Assembly (NCBI RefSeq): GCF_008923205.2
Contig: NZ_WBMS02000014.1
Span: forward strand, 1-64,000
Length of the DNA stretch: 64,000 nucleotides
Reading direction: 5' to 3'
Source: Actinomadura physcomitrii
GTDB taxonomy: Bacteria; Actinomycetota; Actinomycetes; Streptosporangiales; Streptosporangiaceae
In this document: positions 25,525-34,972 of the stretch, in pieces
How positions within the stretch are numbered: the first letter of the stretch is position 1
Layout of the letters: each line of letters begins with the position of its first letter
Position numbers and translations under genes: made by a program
The notes under the pieces: generated by a model
What the model was told of the DNA's origin: nothing
The model's input: only the letters and a program-made list of their open reading frames with translations
The model's database searches: none

Positions 25525-25716
25525 TCACGAGACCGAGATCGCGCGTTCCGGGCAGGACCGGACGGCCTCCTGGACCGCCCCCTCCTGGCCGGGCGGGACG
25601 TCCTCGCTGACCGGCGAGGAGTGCCCGTCGACGTCGTCGAGCTCGAAGACCTCGGGCGCCCGCATCGCGCACAGCGTGTGGCCCTGGCAGCGCTCCTGGT
25701 CGACCTTCACTTTCAC
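25525..25716 (-). CDS. [3Fe-4S]-type ferredoxin
   Basis: This 63-aa ferredoxin has C10-xxHxx-C16 and C55-P, the three-cysteine pattern of P450-reducing [3Fe-4S] ferredoxins in actinobacteria. GTG at 25716 follows AGGAGGGG at a good distance. It lies between the SDR and the aldolase fusion, not next to a P450; the only P450 in the window is 34 kb away and has its own ferredoxin. It may serve a P450 outside the window or an unrecognised redox step. Confidence 0.8.
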   Translation of the reverse strand: MKVKVDQERCQGHTLCAMRAPEVFELDDVDGHSSPVSEDVPPGQEGAVQEAVRSCPERAISVS

Positions 25717-25736
25717 GATGTCCCCTCCTGGGAGTC

Positions 25737-26597
25737 TCAGGCCTTGTAGTCGTGCCACTTGAGGTAGCCGCCGGCGTCCACCCGCATCTGCATGCCGGTG
25801 ACGTAGCGCGACTCGTCCGAGGCGAGGAACAGCACCATGTCGCTGATGTCCTTCGGCTCGACGTAGGGGATCGGCATCGCCTGCTGCACGCCGAACGCCG
25901 GCTCGGCGTCCGCGCGGGTCGGGTGCTCGAGGTCCGGCCGGAACGACTGGTACATCGGCTCGCTGTGCAGCATGTCGGTGTTGCAGTTGGTCGGGTGCAC
26001 GACGTTGGCGCGGATCCTCAGCGGGGCGACGTTGCGCGCCAGCTCGTGGATGTACTGCGAGAGCGCCTTCTTGGCGTACATGTAGGCGTGGCCGCCCGGG
26101 TCCTTGCCCGGATCGTCGATGGTTCCGACGACCATCAGCGCCGCGGTCGACCCGGTCGCGATGATCGAGCCGCCCTCGGGCAGGTGCGGCAGCGCGGCCT
26201 GGACCGCGTTGATCGTGCCGACCAGGTTGGTGTCGACGACGTCGCTCCACGCCTTGAGCGGCGGCTGCCCCTTCATCCCGGCGACGCCGGCCTGCGCCAC
26301 GACGATGTCGAGCCGGCCGAGCTCGGCGACGCCGCGCTCGACCGCGTCCCGCAGCTGCGCGGCCTCGCGCACGTCCGCCTGCACCGCCACGATGCGCCGG
26401 CCGAGCTCCTCGACCAGCCGGACGGTCTCCTTGAGGTCGTCGGGGCGGGCGAGGGGATAGCCGACCGTCTCGTAGTCCCGGCACAGGTCGACCGCGATGA
26501 TGTCGGCGCCCTCCTCGGCCAGCCGCACCGCGTGGCTGCGGCCCTGCCCCCGGGCCGCGCCGGTGATGAACGCGACCTTCCCGTCAACACGTCCCAT
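25737..26597 (-). CDS. SDR-family oxidoreductase, mycofactocin-coupled type
   Basis: The 286-aa protein begins GKVAFITGAARGQGRSHAVRLAEEGADIIAVD, the signature of mycofactocin-associated SDRs, which hold NAD tightly and pass electrons to mycofactocin. S150, Y172 and K176 (AYMYAKKAL) form the catalytic set. Such enzymes oxidise alcohols of terpenes, steroids and similar compounds. It is first in a leftward operon with ferredoxin, aldolase fusion and hydrolase. Two module-2 half-sites and one full site lie upstream. The mycofactocin biosynthesis genes are not in this window. Confidence 0.8.
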   Translation of the reverse strand: MGRVDGKVAFITGAARGQGRSHAVRLAEEGADIIAVDLCRDYETVGYPLARPDDLKETVRLVEELGRRIVAVQADVREAAQLRDAVERGVAELGRLDIVVAQAGVAGMKGQPPLKAWSDVVDTNLVGTINAVQAALPHLPEGGSIIATGSTAALMVVGTIDDPGKDPGGHAYMYAKKALSQYIHELARNVAPLRIRANVVHPTNCNTDMLHSEPMYQSFRPDLEHPTRADAEPAFGVQQAMPIPYVEPKDISDMVLFLASDESRYVTGMQMRVDAGGYLKWHDYKA

Positions 26598-26634
26598 GGG
26601 TGCCGTCCTCCGTGAGAATCATCGTTCCAGATGT

Positions 26635-26649
26635 GAGAACATTACTCTC
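26635..26649. promoter_or_regulatory. Module-2 operator B
   Basis: GAGAACATTACTCTC lies 38 nt upstream of the leftward SDR operon. A half-site TGAGAATCATCGTTC is present nearer the gene at 26614. Confidence 0.6.
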
Positions 26650-26737
26650 CACAGGGAGGCTCCTGGAAGTCCCGGGTCGGGTCCGGCTGGGACGGAAGCG
26701 AGAGTCTCCGATCTTGCAGGGTTGATTTGCTTTTTTC

Positions 26738-26752
26738 GAGAATGTAACTTCC
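26738..26752. promoter_or_regulatory. Module-2 operator C (one strong arm)
   Basis: GAGAATGTAACTTCC has a good left arm and poor right arm. It precedes the rightward CoA-transferase gene. Confidence 0.4.
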
Positions 26753-26758
26753 GTCCAC

Positions 26759-26821
26759 ATGAGCGGCACGGGCTTGGAGGAGCGCATGGGGACCGAGATC
26801 ACCGCGGCGGTGACGGCATGA
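26759..26821 (+). CDS. 20-codon leader ORF coupled to the CoA-transferase
   Basis: ATG at 26759 opens a 20-residue frame ending in TGA at 26819-26821, which overlaps the CoA-transferase ATG (ATGA). GGAGG within it also precedes an inner ATG at 26786. The peptide has no recognisable domain. It could act only to couple translation, or be the remnant of a deleted gene. Two other genes in this window have similar mini-ORFs. Confidence 0.3.
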   Translation: MSGTGLEERMGTEITAAVTA

Positions 26822-28023
26822 GGCCGCTGGAGGGCGTGCGCGTCCTGGAGGTCGCCATGTACGGGTTCGTCCCATCGGCCGGCGGGGTGCTGGCCGACTG
26901 GGGCGCCGACGTGGTCAAGGTCGAGCACGCCGTCACCGGCGACCCGCAGCGCGGGCTCCGCCAGGTCGGCACGATGCGCGTCGACGGCGACCCGAACCCC
27001 AACATCGAGCACGCCAACCGCGGGAAGCGCTCCCTCGGGCTCGACCTGTCGGTGCCCGAGGGCAAGGAGGTGCTCGAAGCGCTGGTCCGGCGCTCGGACG
27101 TGTTCCTGACCAGCTTCCTCCCGGGCGCCAGGCGCAAGTTCGGCATCGACGTCGACGACGTCCGCGCCGTCAACCCGAAGATCGTCTACGCCCGGGGCAG
27201 CGCCCTCGGCCCGCGCGGCCTGGAGGCCGACAAGGGCGGCTACGACATGACGGCGTTCTGGGCCCGCGGCGGGACCGCCGCCAGCCTCACCCCGCCCGGG
27301 GCCGACGGGATGGTCAGCCCGCCCGGTCCCGCGTACGGCGACACGATCTCCGGCACGAACCTCGCCGGCGGCATCGCCGCCGCGCTCTTCCGCCGCGAGC
27401 GCACCGGCGAGCCGTCGGTCGTCGACGTGTCGCTGTTCGGCAGCGGGCTGTGGGCGATGGGCCATGGCATCGCGCTGTCGATGCACGTCGGCGAGCCGCT
27501 GGTCGCGGCCCCGCCCGGGGCCCATGGGTCGCCCAGGAACCCGCTGTCCGGCCTGTACGCCACGTCCGACGGCCGCTACCTGGCCTTCGTCATGCTGCAG
27601 CCCGGGAAGTTCTGGGCGGACGTGTGCCGCCACATCGACCGGCCGGAGCTCGCCGACGACCCCCGCTTCGCCGACGCCGAGCGGATCGCCGCCAACACCG
27701 CCGAGGCCGTCGGGATCCTCCGGGAGGCCATCGCCGCGCGGACCCTGGCGGAGTGGACCGAGCGCTTCGCCACCCTCGCCGGGCCGTGGGCGCCGGTGCA
27801 GGACTCGCTGCAGGCCGGCAACGACCCCCAGGCCCGCGCGAACGACTACATCGTCAAGGCCGGCGAGCTCGAGCTGGTCGCGAGCCCGGTGCAGTTCGAC
27901 GTCACCGCCACGGCGGCCGGCCCGGCGCCCGAGTTCGCCGCCCAGACCGAGGAGATCCTCACCGAGCTCGGCCTCGACTGGGACCGCATCATCGCCCTCA
28001 AGGCCGCGGGCGCCGTCACCTGA
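26818..28023 (+). CDS. CaiB/BaiF family CoA-transferase
   Basis: The 401-aa protein has the class III CoA-transferase start MRPLEGVRVLEVAMYGFVPSAG, LADWGADVVKVEH, NRGKRSLGLDL and the catalytic D175 in PAYGDTISG. It sits alone between the SDR operon (divergent) and a crotonase (convergent). It should transfer CoA to an acid substrate from a donor such as succinyl- or a product CoA. Its ATG overlaps the stop of a short leader frame. Two strong hairpins follow. Confidence 0.85.
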   Translation: MRPLEGVRVLEVAMYGFVPSAGGVLADWGADVVKVEHAVTGDPQRGLRQVGTMRVDGDPNPNIEHANRGKRSLGLDLSVPEGKEVLEALVRRSDVFLTSFLPGARRKFGIDVDDVRAVNPKIVYARGSALGPRGLEADKGGYDMTAFWARGGTAASLTPPGADGMVSPPGPAYGDTISGTNLAGGIAAALFRRERTGEPSVVDVSLFGSGLWAMGHGIALSMHVGEPLVAAPPGAHGSPRNPLSGLYATSDGRYLAFVMLQPGKFWADVCRHIDRPELADDPRFADAERIAANTAEAVGILREAIAARTLAEWTERFATLAGPWAPVQDSLQAGNDPQARANDYIVKAGELELVASPVQFDVTATAAGPAPEFAAQTEEILTELGLDWDRIIALKAAGAVT

Positions 28024-28024
28024 C

Positions 28025-28048
28025 CACCGCCGCCGGACGGCGGCGGTG
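28025..28048. terminator. Terminator hairpin 1 after the CoA-transferase
   Basis: CACCGCCGCC and GGCGGCGGTG form a perfect 10-bp stem with a GGAC loop, 2 nt after the stop codon. Confidence 0.65.
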
Positions 28049-28061
28049 TGGGCACCGCGCG

Positions 28062-28109
28062 GCGTCCCGCCCGGCCGTGCCACGCGCGCCGCACGGCCGG
28101 GCGGGACGC
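28062..28109. terminator. Terminator hairpin 2, 19-bp perfect stem
   Basis: A 19-bp arm at 28062-28080 pairs perfectly with 28091-28109 across a 10-nt loop. It lies between convergent genes and should stop both. Confidence 0.7.
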
Positions 28110-28151
28110 CTCGGCATGAGGACGCCGACGCCCCGTTAGTGCGCGCCCACG

Positions 28152-28871
28152 TCATCGCGCACGGTTCATCACCTTCTCCGCCGCCTCCCAGTGCTCGTCC
28201 GCGACCCACAGCCGGGCGAAGGCGCCCGCCGCCTCCTCCGCCGTCAGGCCGCCCCCGGCGACGCGCTTGATCTCGCGCGCCGCGCCGGTGGCGAGGGAGG
28301 CGGCCAGCGACCGCCAGCCCTCCTCGAAGGAGTCGCGGGGGAGCACCCGGTCCACCAGCCCGAGGCGTTCGGCCTCCGCCGCGCCGAGCACCGTGCCCGC
28401 GCCCGCGAGCAGGAGGGCGCGGCCCCGCCCGACCAGCGCGGCGAGGCGCTCGGCCCCGCCCCAGGCCGGCATGATCGCCAGCGTCGACTGGTTGAAGCCG
28501 ATCTTGATGTCGGCGGCGGCCACCCGGATGTCGGCGGCCACCGCGACCTCGGCGCCGCCGCCGAGCGCGTGCCCGTTCAGCGCGGCGATCACCGGGGCGG
28601 GGAAGGACGCGATCCGGTCGCAGACACCGCGCATGCGCAGGGCCATCGCGACCGCCTCGGGCTCGGTGCGGATCGCGGCGAGCTCCTTGAGGTCGCCGCC
28701 CGAGACGAAGGCGCGGTCGCCCGCGCCCCGGATCACCAGCGCGCCGGCGCCCGCCGCCGCGTCGAGCGCCTCGTCCAGCCGGTCCATGGTGGCCGGCGCG
28801 ATGGCATTGCGGGCCTGCGGGCGGTCGATGGTGATGACCGCCACCCCGCCCTCCAGTTCGAGATCGACCAT
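28152..28871 (-). CDS. Enoyl-CoA hydratase/isomerase family protein
   Basis: The 239-aa crotonase has RAFVSGGDLKEL for the oxyanion hole and E108 in LGGGAEVAVAAD at the first hydratase Glu position. The second Glu is replaced by FNQSTLAIMPAWGG, a pattern seen in crotonases with isomerase, decarboxylase or lyase roles. GGAGA precedes the ATG at 28871. It is a single-gene leftward unit with a module-2 half-site upstream (GAGAATGCC, reverse strand). Exact chemistry is not clear. Confidence 0.8.
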   Translation of the reverse strand: MVDLELEGGVAVITIDRPQARNAIAPATMDRLDEALDAAAGAGALVIRGAGDRAFVSGGDLKELAAIRTEPEAVAMALRMRGVCDRIASFPAPVIAALNGHALGGGAEVAVAADIRVAAADIKIGFNQSTLAIMPAWGGAERLAALVGRGRALLLAGAGTVLGAAEAERLGLVDRVLPRDSFEEGWRSLAASLATGAAREIKRVAGGGLTAEEAAGAFARLWVADEHWEAAEKVMNRAR

Positions 28872-29027
28872 GCGCTCTTCTCCAGTGATGGAAGGGGCAT
28901 TCTCGTATTTGGGAAACAGCGTATTCGCCCGTCAGGGTGCGATCAAGCCCGCGCCGACGGCAGCGCGGCACCGCCGAGGGGCGGGCGGGCCGTCCTCCGC
29001 CGAGGCGAGATGGCTGTTCTCTGTGTC

Positions 29028-29044
29028 GAGAACGTGATATTCAC
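29028..29044. promoter_or_regulatory. Module-2 operator D
   Basis: GAGAACGTGATATTCAC is an imperfect copy with one extra central base, 40 nt before the CoA ligase ATG. Confidence 0.5.
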
Positions 29045-29084
29045 AAGGCGTCGGCGGCCCGCACCGGGAATTGGAGCCATCACC

Positions 29085-30632
29085 ATGCGAACGATCCCTG
29101 AGGCCCTGGTCAAGCGGTACGAGGCGGAGGGCTGGTGGACCCGCGAGTCCCTCGGGGAGATGCTGGCGCGAGGCCTCGCCGCCGCCCCGGACGCGGTGTT
29201 CCGGGTGCACTCCTCGGCGCGGCCGTGGTCCGGCACGCTGCGCGACGTCGAGCGGATCGCCCGCAGGCTCGCCGCCGGGCTCCGTGCCCGGGGCGTGCGG
29301 CCCGGCGACGCCGTGGCGTTCCAGCTGCCGAACTGGATGGAGGCGGCGGCGGTCTTCTGGGCGTCGGCGTTCCTCGGGGCGACCGTCGTGCCGATCGTCC
29401 ACTTCTACGGCCGCAAGGAGGTCGGGTACATCCTCAAGGCCGTCCGCCCGCGGGCCTTCGTGACCGCCGAGCGGTTCGGCCGCATGGAGTTCGAGCCCGG
29501 CGTCTGCGCGGACGTCCCGGTCGTGGGCGTGGTGGGGCGCGACTTCGAGGACCTGCTCGCCGCCGATCCGTGGCCGGACGTGGCGGCCGCGGACCCGGCC
29601 GGCCCGGCGGTGATCGCGTTCACCTCGGGCACGACGCGCGACCCCAAGGGCGTCGTGCACAGCCACCGGACGCTCGGCTACGAGACCCGCCAGCTCTCCG
29701 AGCGCTACCCGCCGGATATCGCGCGGCAGATCATCTCCGCCCCGGTGGGCCACTTCATCGGCATGATCTCCGCCTTCCTGATCCCCGTGCTGCGCGGCTG
29801 GAGCATCAACCTCGCCGACGTCTGGGACCCCGCCAGGGTCCTGGCGCTGATGGAGAGCGACGGCCTCACCGTGTGCGGCGGCGTCCCGTACTACATGACG
29901 AGCCTGCTCGACCATCCCGACTTCACGCCGGAGCACCACCTGCCGCACATGCGGTTCGCCGGACTCGGGGGAGCGGCCGTCCCCGTCGCGGTCACCACCC
30001 GGCTCGCGGAGCTCGGCATCACGGTCTACCGGTCCTACGGCAGCACCGAGCACCCGTCCATCACGGGTTCGGCGGTCACCGCGCCGGAGGCCAAGCGCCT
30101 GCACACCGACGGCGAGGCGCTGCCCGGCGTGGAGATCCGGCTGGGCGAGGACGGTGAGATCTTCAGCCGGGGCCCCGACCTGTGCATCGGCTACACCGAT
30201 CCGGAGCTGACCGAGCGGGCGTTCGACGAGGACGGCTGGTACCGGACGGGCGACATCGGCGTGCTCGACGAGGACGGCTACCTGACCATCACGGACCGCA
30301 AGTCGGACATCATCATCCGGGGCGGCGAGAACATCAGCGCGCTGGAGGTGGAGGAGGCGCTGCTCGCCATGCCGGGCGTCGCCGAGGCCGCCGTCGTCGC
30401 GGCGCCCGACGAGCGGCTCGGCGAGCGCGCCGCGGCCGTGGTCAGGACGAGGCCGGACGTCCCGGCGCCCACGATCGAGGAGATGCGGGCGCACCTGGAG
30501 CGGGTGGGGCTCGGCCGGCAGAAGTGGCCGGAGGAGCTGCACGCCGTCGAGGACTTCCCGCGCACCGCCAGCGGCAAGGTCCAGAAGTTCCTGCTGCGTA
30601 GGGACATTGCGATGCGCGCTCGGCGAGAATAG
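29085..30632 (+). CDS. Acyl-CoA ligase (ANL superfamily)
   Basis: The 515-aa ligase shows FTSGTTRDPKGVVHSH, SYGSTEHPS, WYRTGDIG, TDRKSDIIIRGGENISALEVE and the C-terminal SGKVQKF. It matches the ligase at 13612 along its whole length, including PNWMEAAAVFWASAFLGATVVPIVHFYG, so the two are paralogues. ATG at 29085 is preceded by TTGGAG. The next gene follows after 30 nt, but a full operator and promoter stand in that gap. Substrate unknown; the pair may act on related acids in the two modules. Confidence 0.87.
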   Translation: MRTIPEALVKRYEAEGWWTRESLGEMLARGLAAAPDAVFRVHSSARPWSGTLRDVERIARRLAAGLRARGVRPGDAVAFQLPNWMEAAAVFWASAFLGATVVPIVHFYGRKEVGYILKAVRPRAFVTAERFGRMEFEPGVCADVPVVGVVGRDFEDLLAADPWPDVAAADPAGPAVIAFTSGTTRDPKGVVHSHRTLGYETRQLSERYPPDIARQIISAPVGHFIGMISAFLIPVLRGWSINLADVWDPARVLALMESDGLTVCGGVPYYMTSLLDHPDFTPEHHLPHMRFAGLGGAAVPVAVTTRLAELGITVYRSYGSTEHPSITGSAVTAPEAKRLHTDGEALPGVEIRLGEDGEIFSRGPDLCIGYTDPELTERAFDEDGWYRTGDIGVLDEDGYLTITDRKSDIIIRGGENISALEVEEALLAMPGVAEAAVVAAPDERLGERAAAVVRTRPDVPAPTIEEMRAHLERVGLGRQKWPEELHAVEDFPRTASGKVQKFLLRRDIAMRARRE

Positions 30633-30635
30633 TAT
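30607..30635 (+). promoter_or_regulatory. Promoter of the amidohydrolase/mutase operon
   Basis: TTGCGA (30607-30612), 17-bp spacer, TAGTAT (30630-30635). The -10 box is inside operator E, so the repressor should block polymerase directly. Confidence 0.55.
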
Positions 30636-30639
30636 TCTC
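30625..30639. promoter_or_regulatory. Module-2 operator E
   Basis: GAGAATAGTATTCTC is a perfect palindrome apart from its centre. It lies 23 nt before the amidohydrolase start, next to AAAGGAGGA. Confidence 0.75.
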
Positions 30640-30662
30640 GCTATCGGTAAAGGAGGATCTCT

Positions 30663-31841
30663 ATGACGACGCGGGCGCTGCCGTATCCGCTGTTCGACGC
30701 CGACAACCACCTGTACGAGACCGAGGACGCGCTGACCCGGTACCTGCCGAAGCAGTACGCGGGCGCCGTCCGCTACGTCCAGGTGGACGGCCGCACCAAG
30801 ATCGCGATCCGCGGCCAGATCAGCGAGTACATCCCCAACCCCACCTTCGAGGTCGTCGCCCGCCCGGGCGCGATGGAGGACTACTTCCGGCACGGCAACC
30901 CCGAGGGCAAGAGCAGGCGGGAGATCTTCGGCGAGCCGATGCGCTCCGTCCCGGCCTTCCGCGAGCCGGGCCCGCGCCTGGAGCTGATGGACGAGCTCGG
31001 CATCCAGCGCACGCTGATGTTCCCCACGCTCGCCAGCCTCATCGAGGAGCGGATGCGCGACGACCCCGACCTCATCCACGTGGTCGTCCACGCCCTCAAC
31101 CAGTGGCTGCACGAGACCTGGTCCTTCAACTACAGGGACCGCATCTTCACCACCCCCGTCATCAGCCTGCCCATCGTCGACAAGGCGATCGCCGAGCTGG
31201 ACTGGTGCCTGGAGCGCGGCGCGAAGGTCGTGCTGATCCGCCCCGCGCCCGTCCCCGGGTACCGGGGCCCGCGCTCGTTCGCGCTCCCGGAGTTCGACCC
31301 GTTCTGGAAGCGGGTCGTCGAGGAGAACGTGCTGGTCGGCATGCACTCCTCCGACAGCGGCTACAGCCGCTACTCCAACGACTGGGAGGGCCACGGCGCC
31401 GAGATGCTGCCGTTCAAGACCAACGCCTTCCGGATGCTGGCCGAGTGGCGGCCGGTCACCGACGCGGTCGGGTCGATGGCCTGCCACGGCCTGCTGTCCC
31501 GCTTCCCCGACCTGAAGATCTCGGTCATCGAGAACGGCTCGTCCTGGGTGGCCCCGCTCCTGCAGCAGCTCGCCGACGTGCACAAGAAGGCCCCGGAGGC
31601 GTTCACCGAGGACCCGGTCGAGGCCGTCAAGCGCAACGTCCACGTCAGCCCGTTCTGGGAGGAGGACATGTCCGAGCTCGCCGACCTCATCGGGATCGAC
31701 CGGGTGCTGTTCGGCTCGGACTACCCGCACCCGGAGGGGCTCGCCGACCCGGTCAGCTACGTCGACGCGCTCGGCACCATGTCCGAGGCCGACCAGGCGA
31801 AGATCATGGGCGGCAACCTCGCCCGCCTGATGTCCGTTTGA
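30663..31841 (+). CDS. Amidohydrolase-family metal-dependent hydrolase (amidohydrolase_2)
   Basis: The 392-aa TIM-barrel protein has FDADNHLYE at the N-terminal metal motif, VGMHSSDSG in the middle, and FGSDYPHPEG with the C-terminal metal Asp. The family (PF04909) includes decarboxylases and C-O/C-N hydrolases such as ACMSD and oxalomesaconate hydratase; members are common in mycobacterial CoA-catabolic clusters with no known reaction. A second member is at 54444. It heads an operon with the mutase genes (10-nt gap). It may hydrate, decarboxylate or open a ring; the sequence does not decide. Confidence 0.8.
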   Translation: MTTRALPYPLFDADNHLYETEDALTRYLPKQYAGAVRYVQVDGRTKIAIRGQISEYIPNPTFEVVARPGAMEDYFRHGNPEGKSRREIFGEPMRSVPAFREPGPRLELMDELGIQRTLMFPTLASLIEERMRDDPDLIHVVVHALNQWLHETWSFNYRDRIFTTPVISLPIVDKAIAELDWCLERGAKVVLIRPAPVPGYRGPRSFALPEFDPFWKRVVEENVLVGMHSSDSGYSRYSNDWEGHGAEMLPFKTNAFRMLAEWRPVTDAVGSMACHGLLSRFPDLKISVIENGSSWVAPLLQQLADVHKKAPEAFTEDPVEAVKRNVHVSPFWEEDMSELADLIGIDRVLFGSDYPHPEGLADPVSYVDALGTMSEADQAKIMGGNLARLMSV

Positions 31842-31851
31842 CGCGCGCCCG

Positions 31852-33446
<1,595 letters not shown>

Positions 33447-33447
<1 letters not shown>

Positions 33448-33857
33448 TGCCGGCCCGCGTCCTGATCGCCAAGCCCGGCCTGGACGGCCACGACCGCGGC
33501 GCGAAGGTCGTCGCCCGCGCGCTGCGCGACGCCGGCTTCGAGGTGGTGTTCACCGGCATCCGCCAGCGCGTCGAGGACATCGTGGCCATCGCGCTGCAGG
33601 AGGACGTCGCGGTCGTCGGCCTCAGCATCCTGTCCGGCGCGCACCTGGCGCTCACCGCCCGCACCGTCGAGGGCCTGCGCGCCGCCGGCGCCGGCGACAT
33701 CACCGTCATCGTGGGCGGGACCGTGCCCGCCGCCGACGTCCCGCGCCTGCTGGAGGCGGGCGCCGCCGCGGTGTTCCCGACCGGCACCCCGCTCGACGAG
33801 CTCGTGGACCGGGTGCGCGCGCTGACCGCCGCCCCCGCCCCGGCCGAGCGGGGCTGA
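33447..33857 (+). CDS. B12-binding small subunit of the acyl-CoA mutase
   Basis: The 136-aa cobalamin-binding domain has the DxHxxG motif (D13, H15, G18), with H15 as lower ligand of cobalt, then VVGLSILSG and VIVGGTVP for the nucleotide loop. Stop of the large subunit and start overlap (TGATG), as expected for a stoichiometric complex. A reactivation GTPase is encoded at 44356. A hairpin follows at 33869. Split mutases of this layout occur in archaea and in actinobacterial ICM/HCM systems. Confidence 0.87.
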
Positions 33858-33868
33858 CCCCCGAAGAC

Positions 33869-33893
33869 CCTCCGCGCACGGCGCGCGCGGAGG
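33869..33893. terminator. Hairpin after the mutase genes
   Basis: CCTCCGCG pairs with CGCGGAGG around a 9-nt loop. It may attenuate reading into the following LLM oxidoreductase gene, which starts 122 nt later. Confidence 0.5.
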
Positions 33894-34015
33894 CGCACGC
33901 GGCCGGTCCGGCAGCCGCCGCGTGCGCATCGACCTGAATCCGACGAAGCCGGCCCGGGGGTGCGGGGGACCGCCCTCCCCTCGGGCGGTACTGACCCAGC
34001 GAACTTGGAGGATCC

Positions 34016-34972
34016 GTGCGGATCGGTGTGATGAGCGGGCCGGAGCGCGGGGACTCCGCCCGCAAGGCGAAGCGGATGATGGACGACGCCCGGTGGGCCG
34101 AGGCCGCCGGGCTCGACACCGTGTGGGTGCCGCAGGTCCCGACGGACTTCGACGCGCTGCTCGCCGTGGCGCTGATGGGGACGGCGACGGACCGGATCGA
34201 GATCGGCACCGCGGTCGTCCCGCTGCAGGCGCAGCATCCGATCGCGCTGGCGCGGCAGGCGCTGTCCGCCCAGGCGGCCACCGGCGGCCGGCTCGCGCTC
34301 GGCGTCGGGCCGTCCCACCACTGGATCGTCCGGGACATGCTCGGGCTGCCCTACGAGCGGCCCGCCGGGTACACCCGCGACTACCTCGACGTCCTCGACG
34401 CCGCGTTCGCCGGGCCCGGCCCGGTCGAGGTGGAGAACACGACGTTCACCGTGCGCAACCCGCTCGGGCTCGGGCCGGTGGCGCCGCTGCCGGTGCTGGT
34501 CGCCGCGCTCGGCCCGGTGATGCTGAAGCTCGCCGGGGAGCGCGCCGACGGGACGGTGCTGTGGATGGCCGACGAGAAGGCCGTCGGCGAGCACGTCGTC
34601 CCGCGCATCACGGCGGCGGCCGAGGCCGCCGGGCGCCCGGCGCCGCGGATCGTCGCCGGCGTCCCGGTGTGCCTGTGCAGGCCGTCGGAGGTCGACGCGG
34701 CGCGCGAGCGCGCCAACCGGATCCTCGGCGAGGCCGAGGTCTCCCCGAACTACCAGCGGCTGCTGGAGTACGGCGCCGCCCGCGACATCGGCGACATCTG
34801 CGCGGCGGGCGACGAGGCGGCGATCGAGGCGCGGCTGCGCCGGTTCGCCGACGCGGGCGTCACCGACCTGTCGGTGCGGCTGCTGCCGATCGGCGAGGGC
34901 CGGGACGAGCTGGTCGCCTCCAAGGAGCGGACCAAGGAGATGCTCGCCGGCCTGGCGGCGGAGCTGCGATGA
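34016..34972 (+). CDS. LLM-class F420-dependent oxidoreductase
   Basis: The 318-aa luciferase-like TIM-barrel protein starts MRIGVMSGPERGD and has ATDRIEIGTAVVPLQAQHPIALARQA and GGRLALGVGPSHHWIV, typical of the F420-dependent TIGR03564-type group. Members transfer hydride between F420 and alcohols, enones or acyl-CoAs. GTG at 34016 follows TTGGAGG. The next gene overlaps (ATGA). A second LLM gene is at 38518. A role in double-bond reduction or alcohol oxidation within the pathway is inferred only from context. Confidence 0.82.
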   Translation: MRIGVMSGPERGDSARKAKRMMDDARWAEAAGLDTVWVPQVPTDFDALLAVALMGTATDRIEIGTAVVPLQAQHPIALARQALSAQAATGGRLALGVGPSHHWIVRDMLGLPYERPAGYTRDYLDVLDAAFAGPGPVEVENTTFTVRNPLGLGPVAPLPVLVAALGPVMLKLAGERADGTVLWMADEKAVGEHVVPRITAAAEAAGRPAPRIVAGVPVCLCRPSEVDAARERANRILGEAEVSPNYQRLLEYGAARDIGDICAAGDEAAIEARLRRFADAGVTDLSVRLLPIGEGRDELVASKERTKEMLAGLAAELR

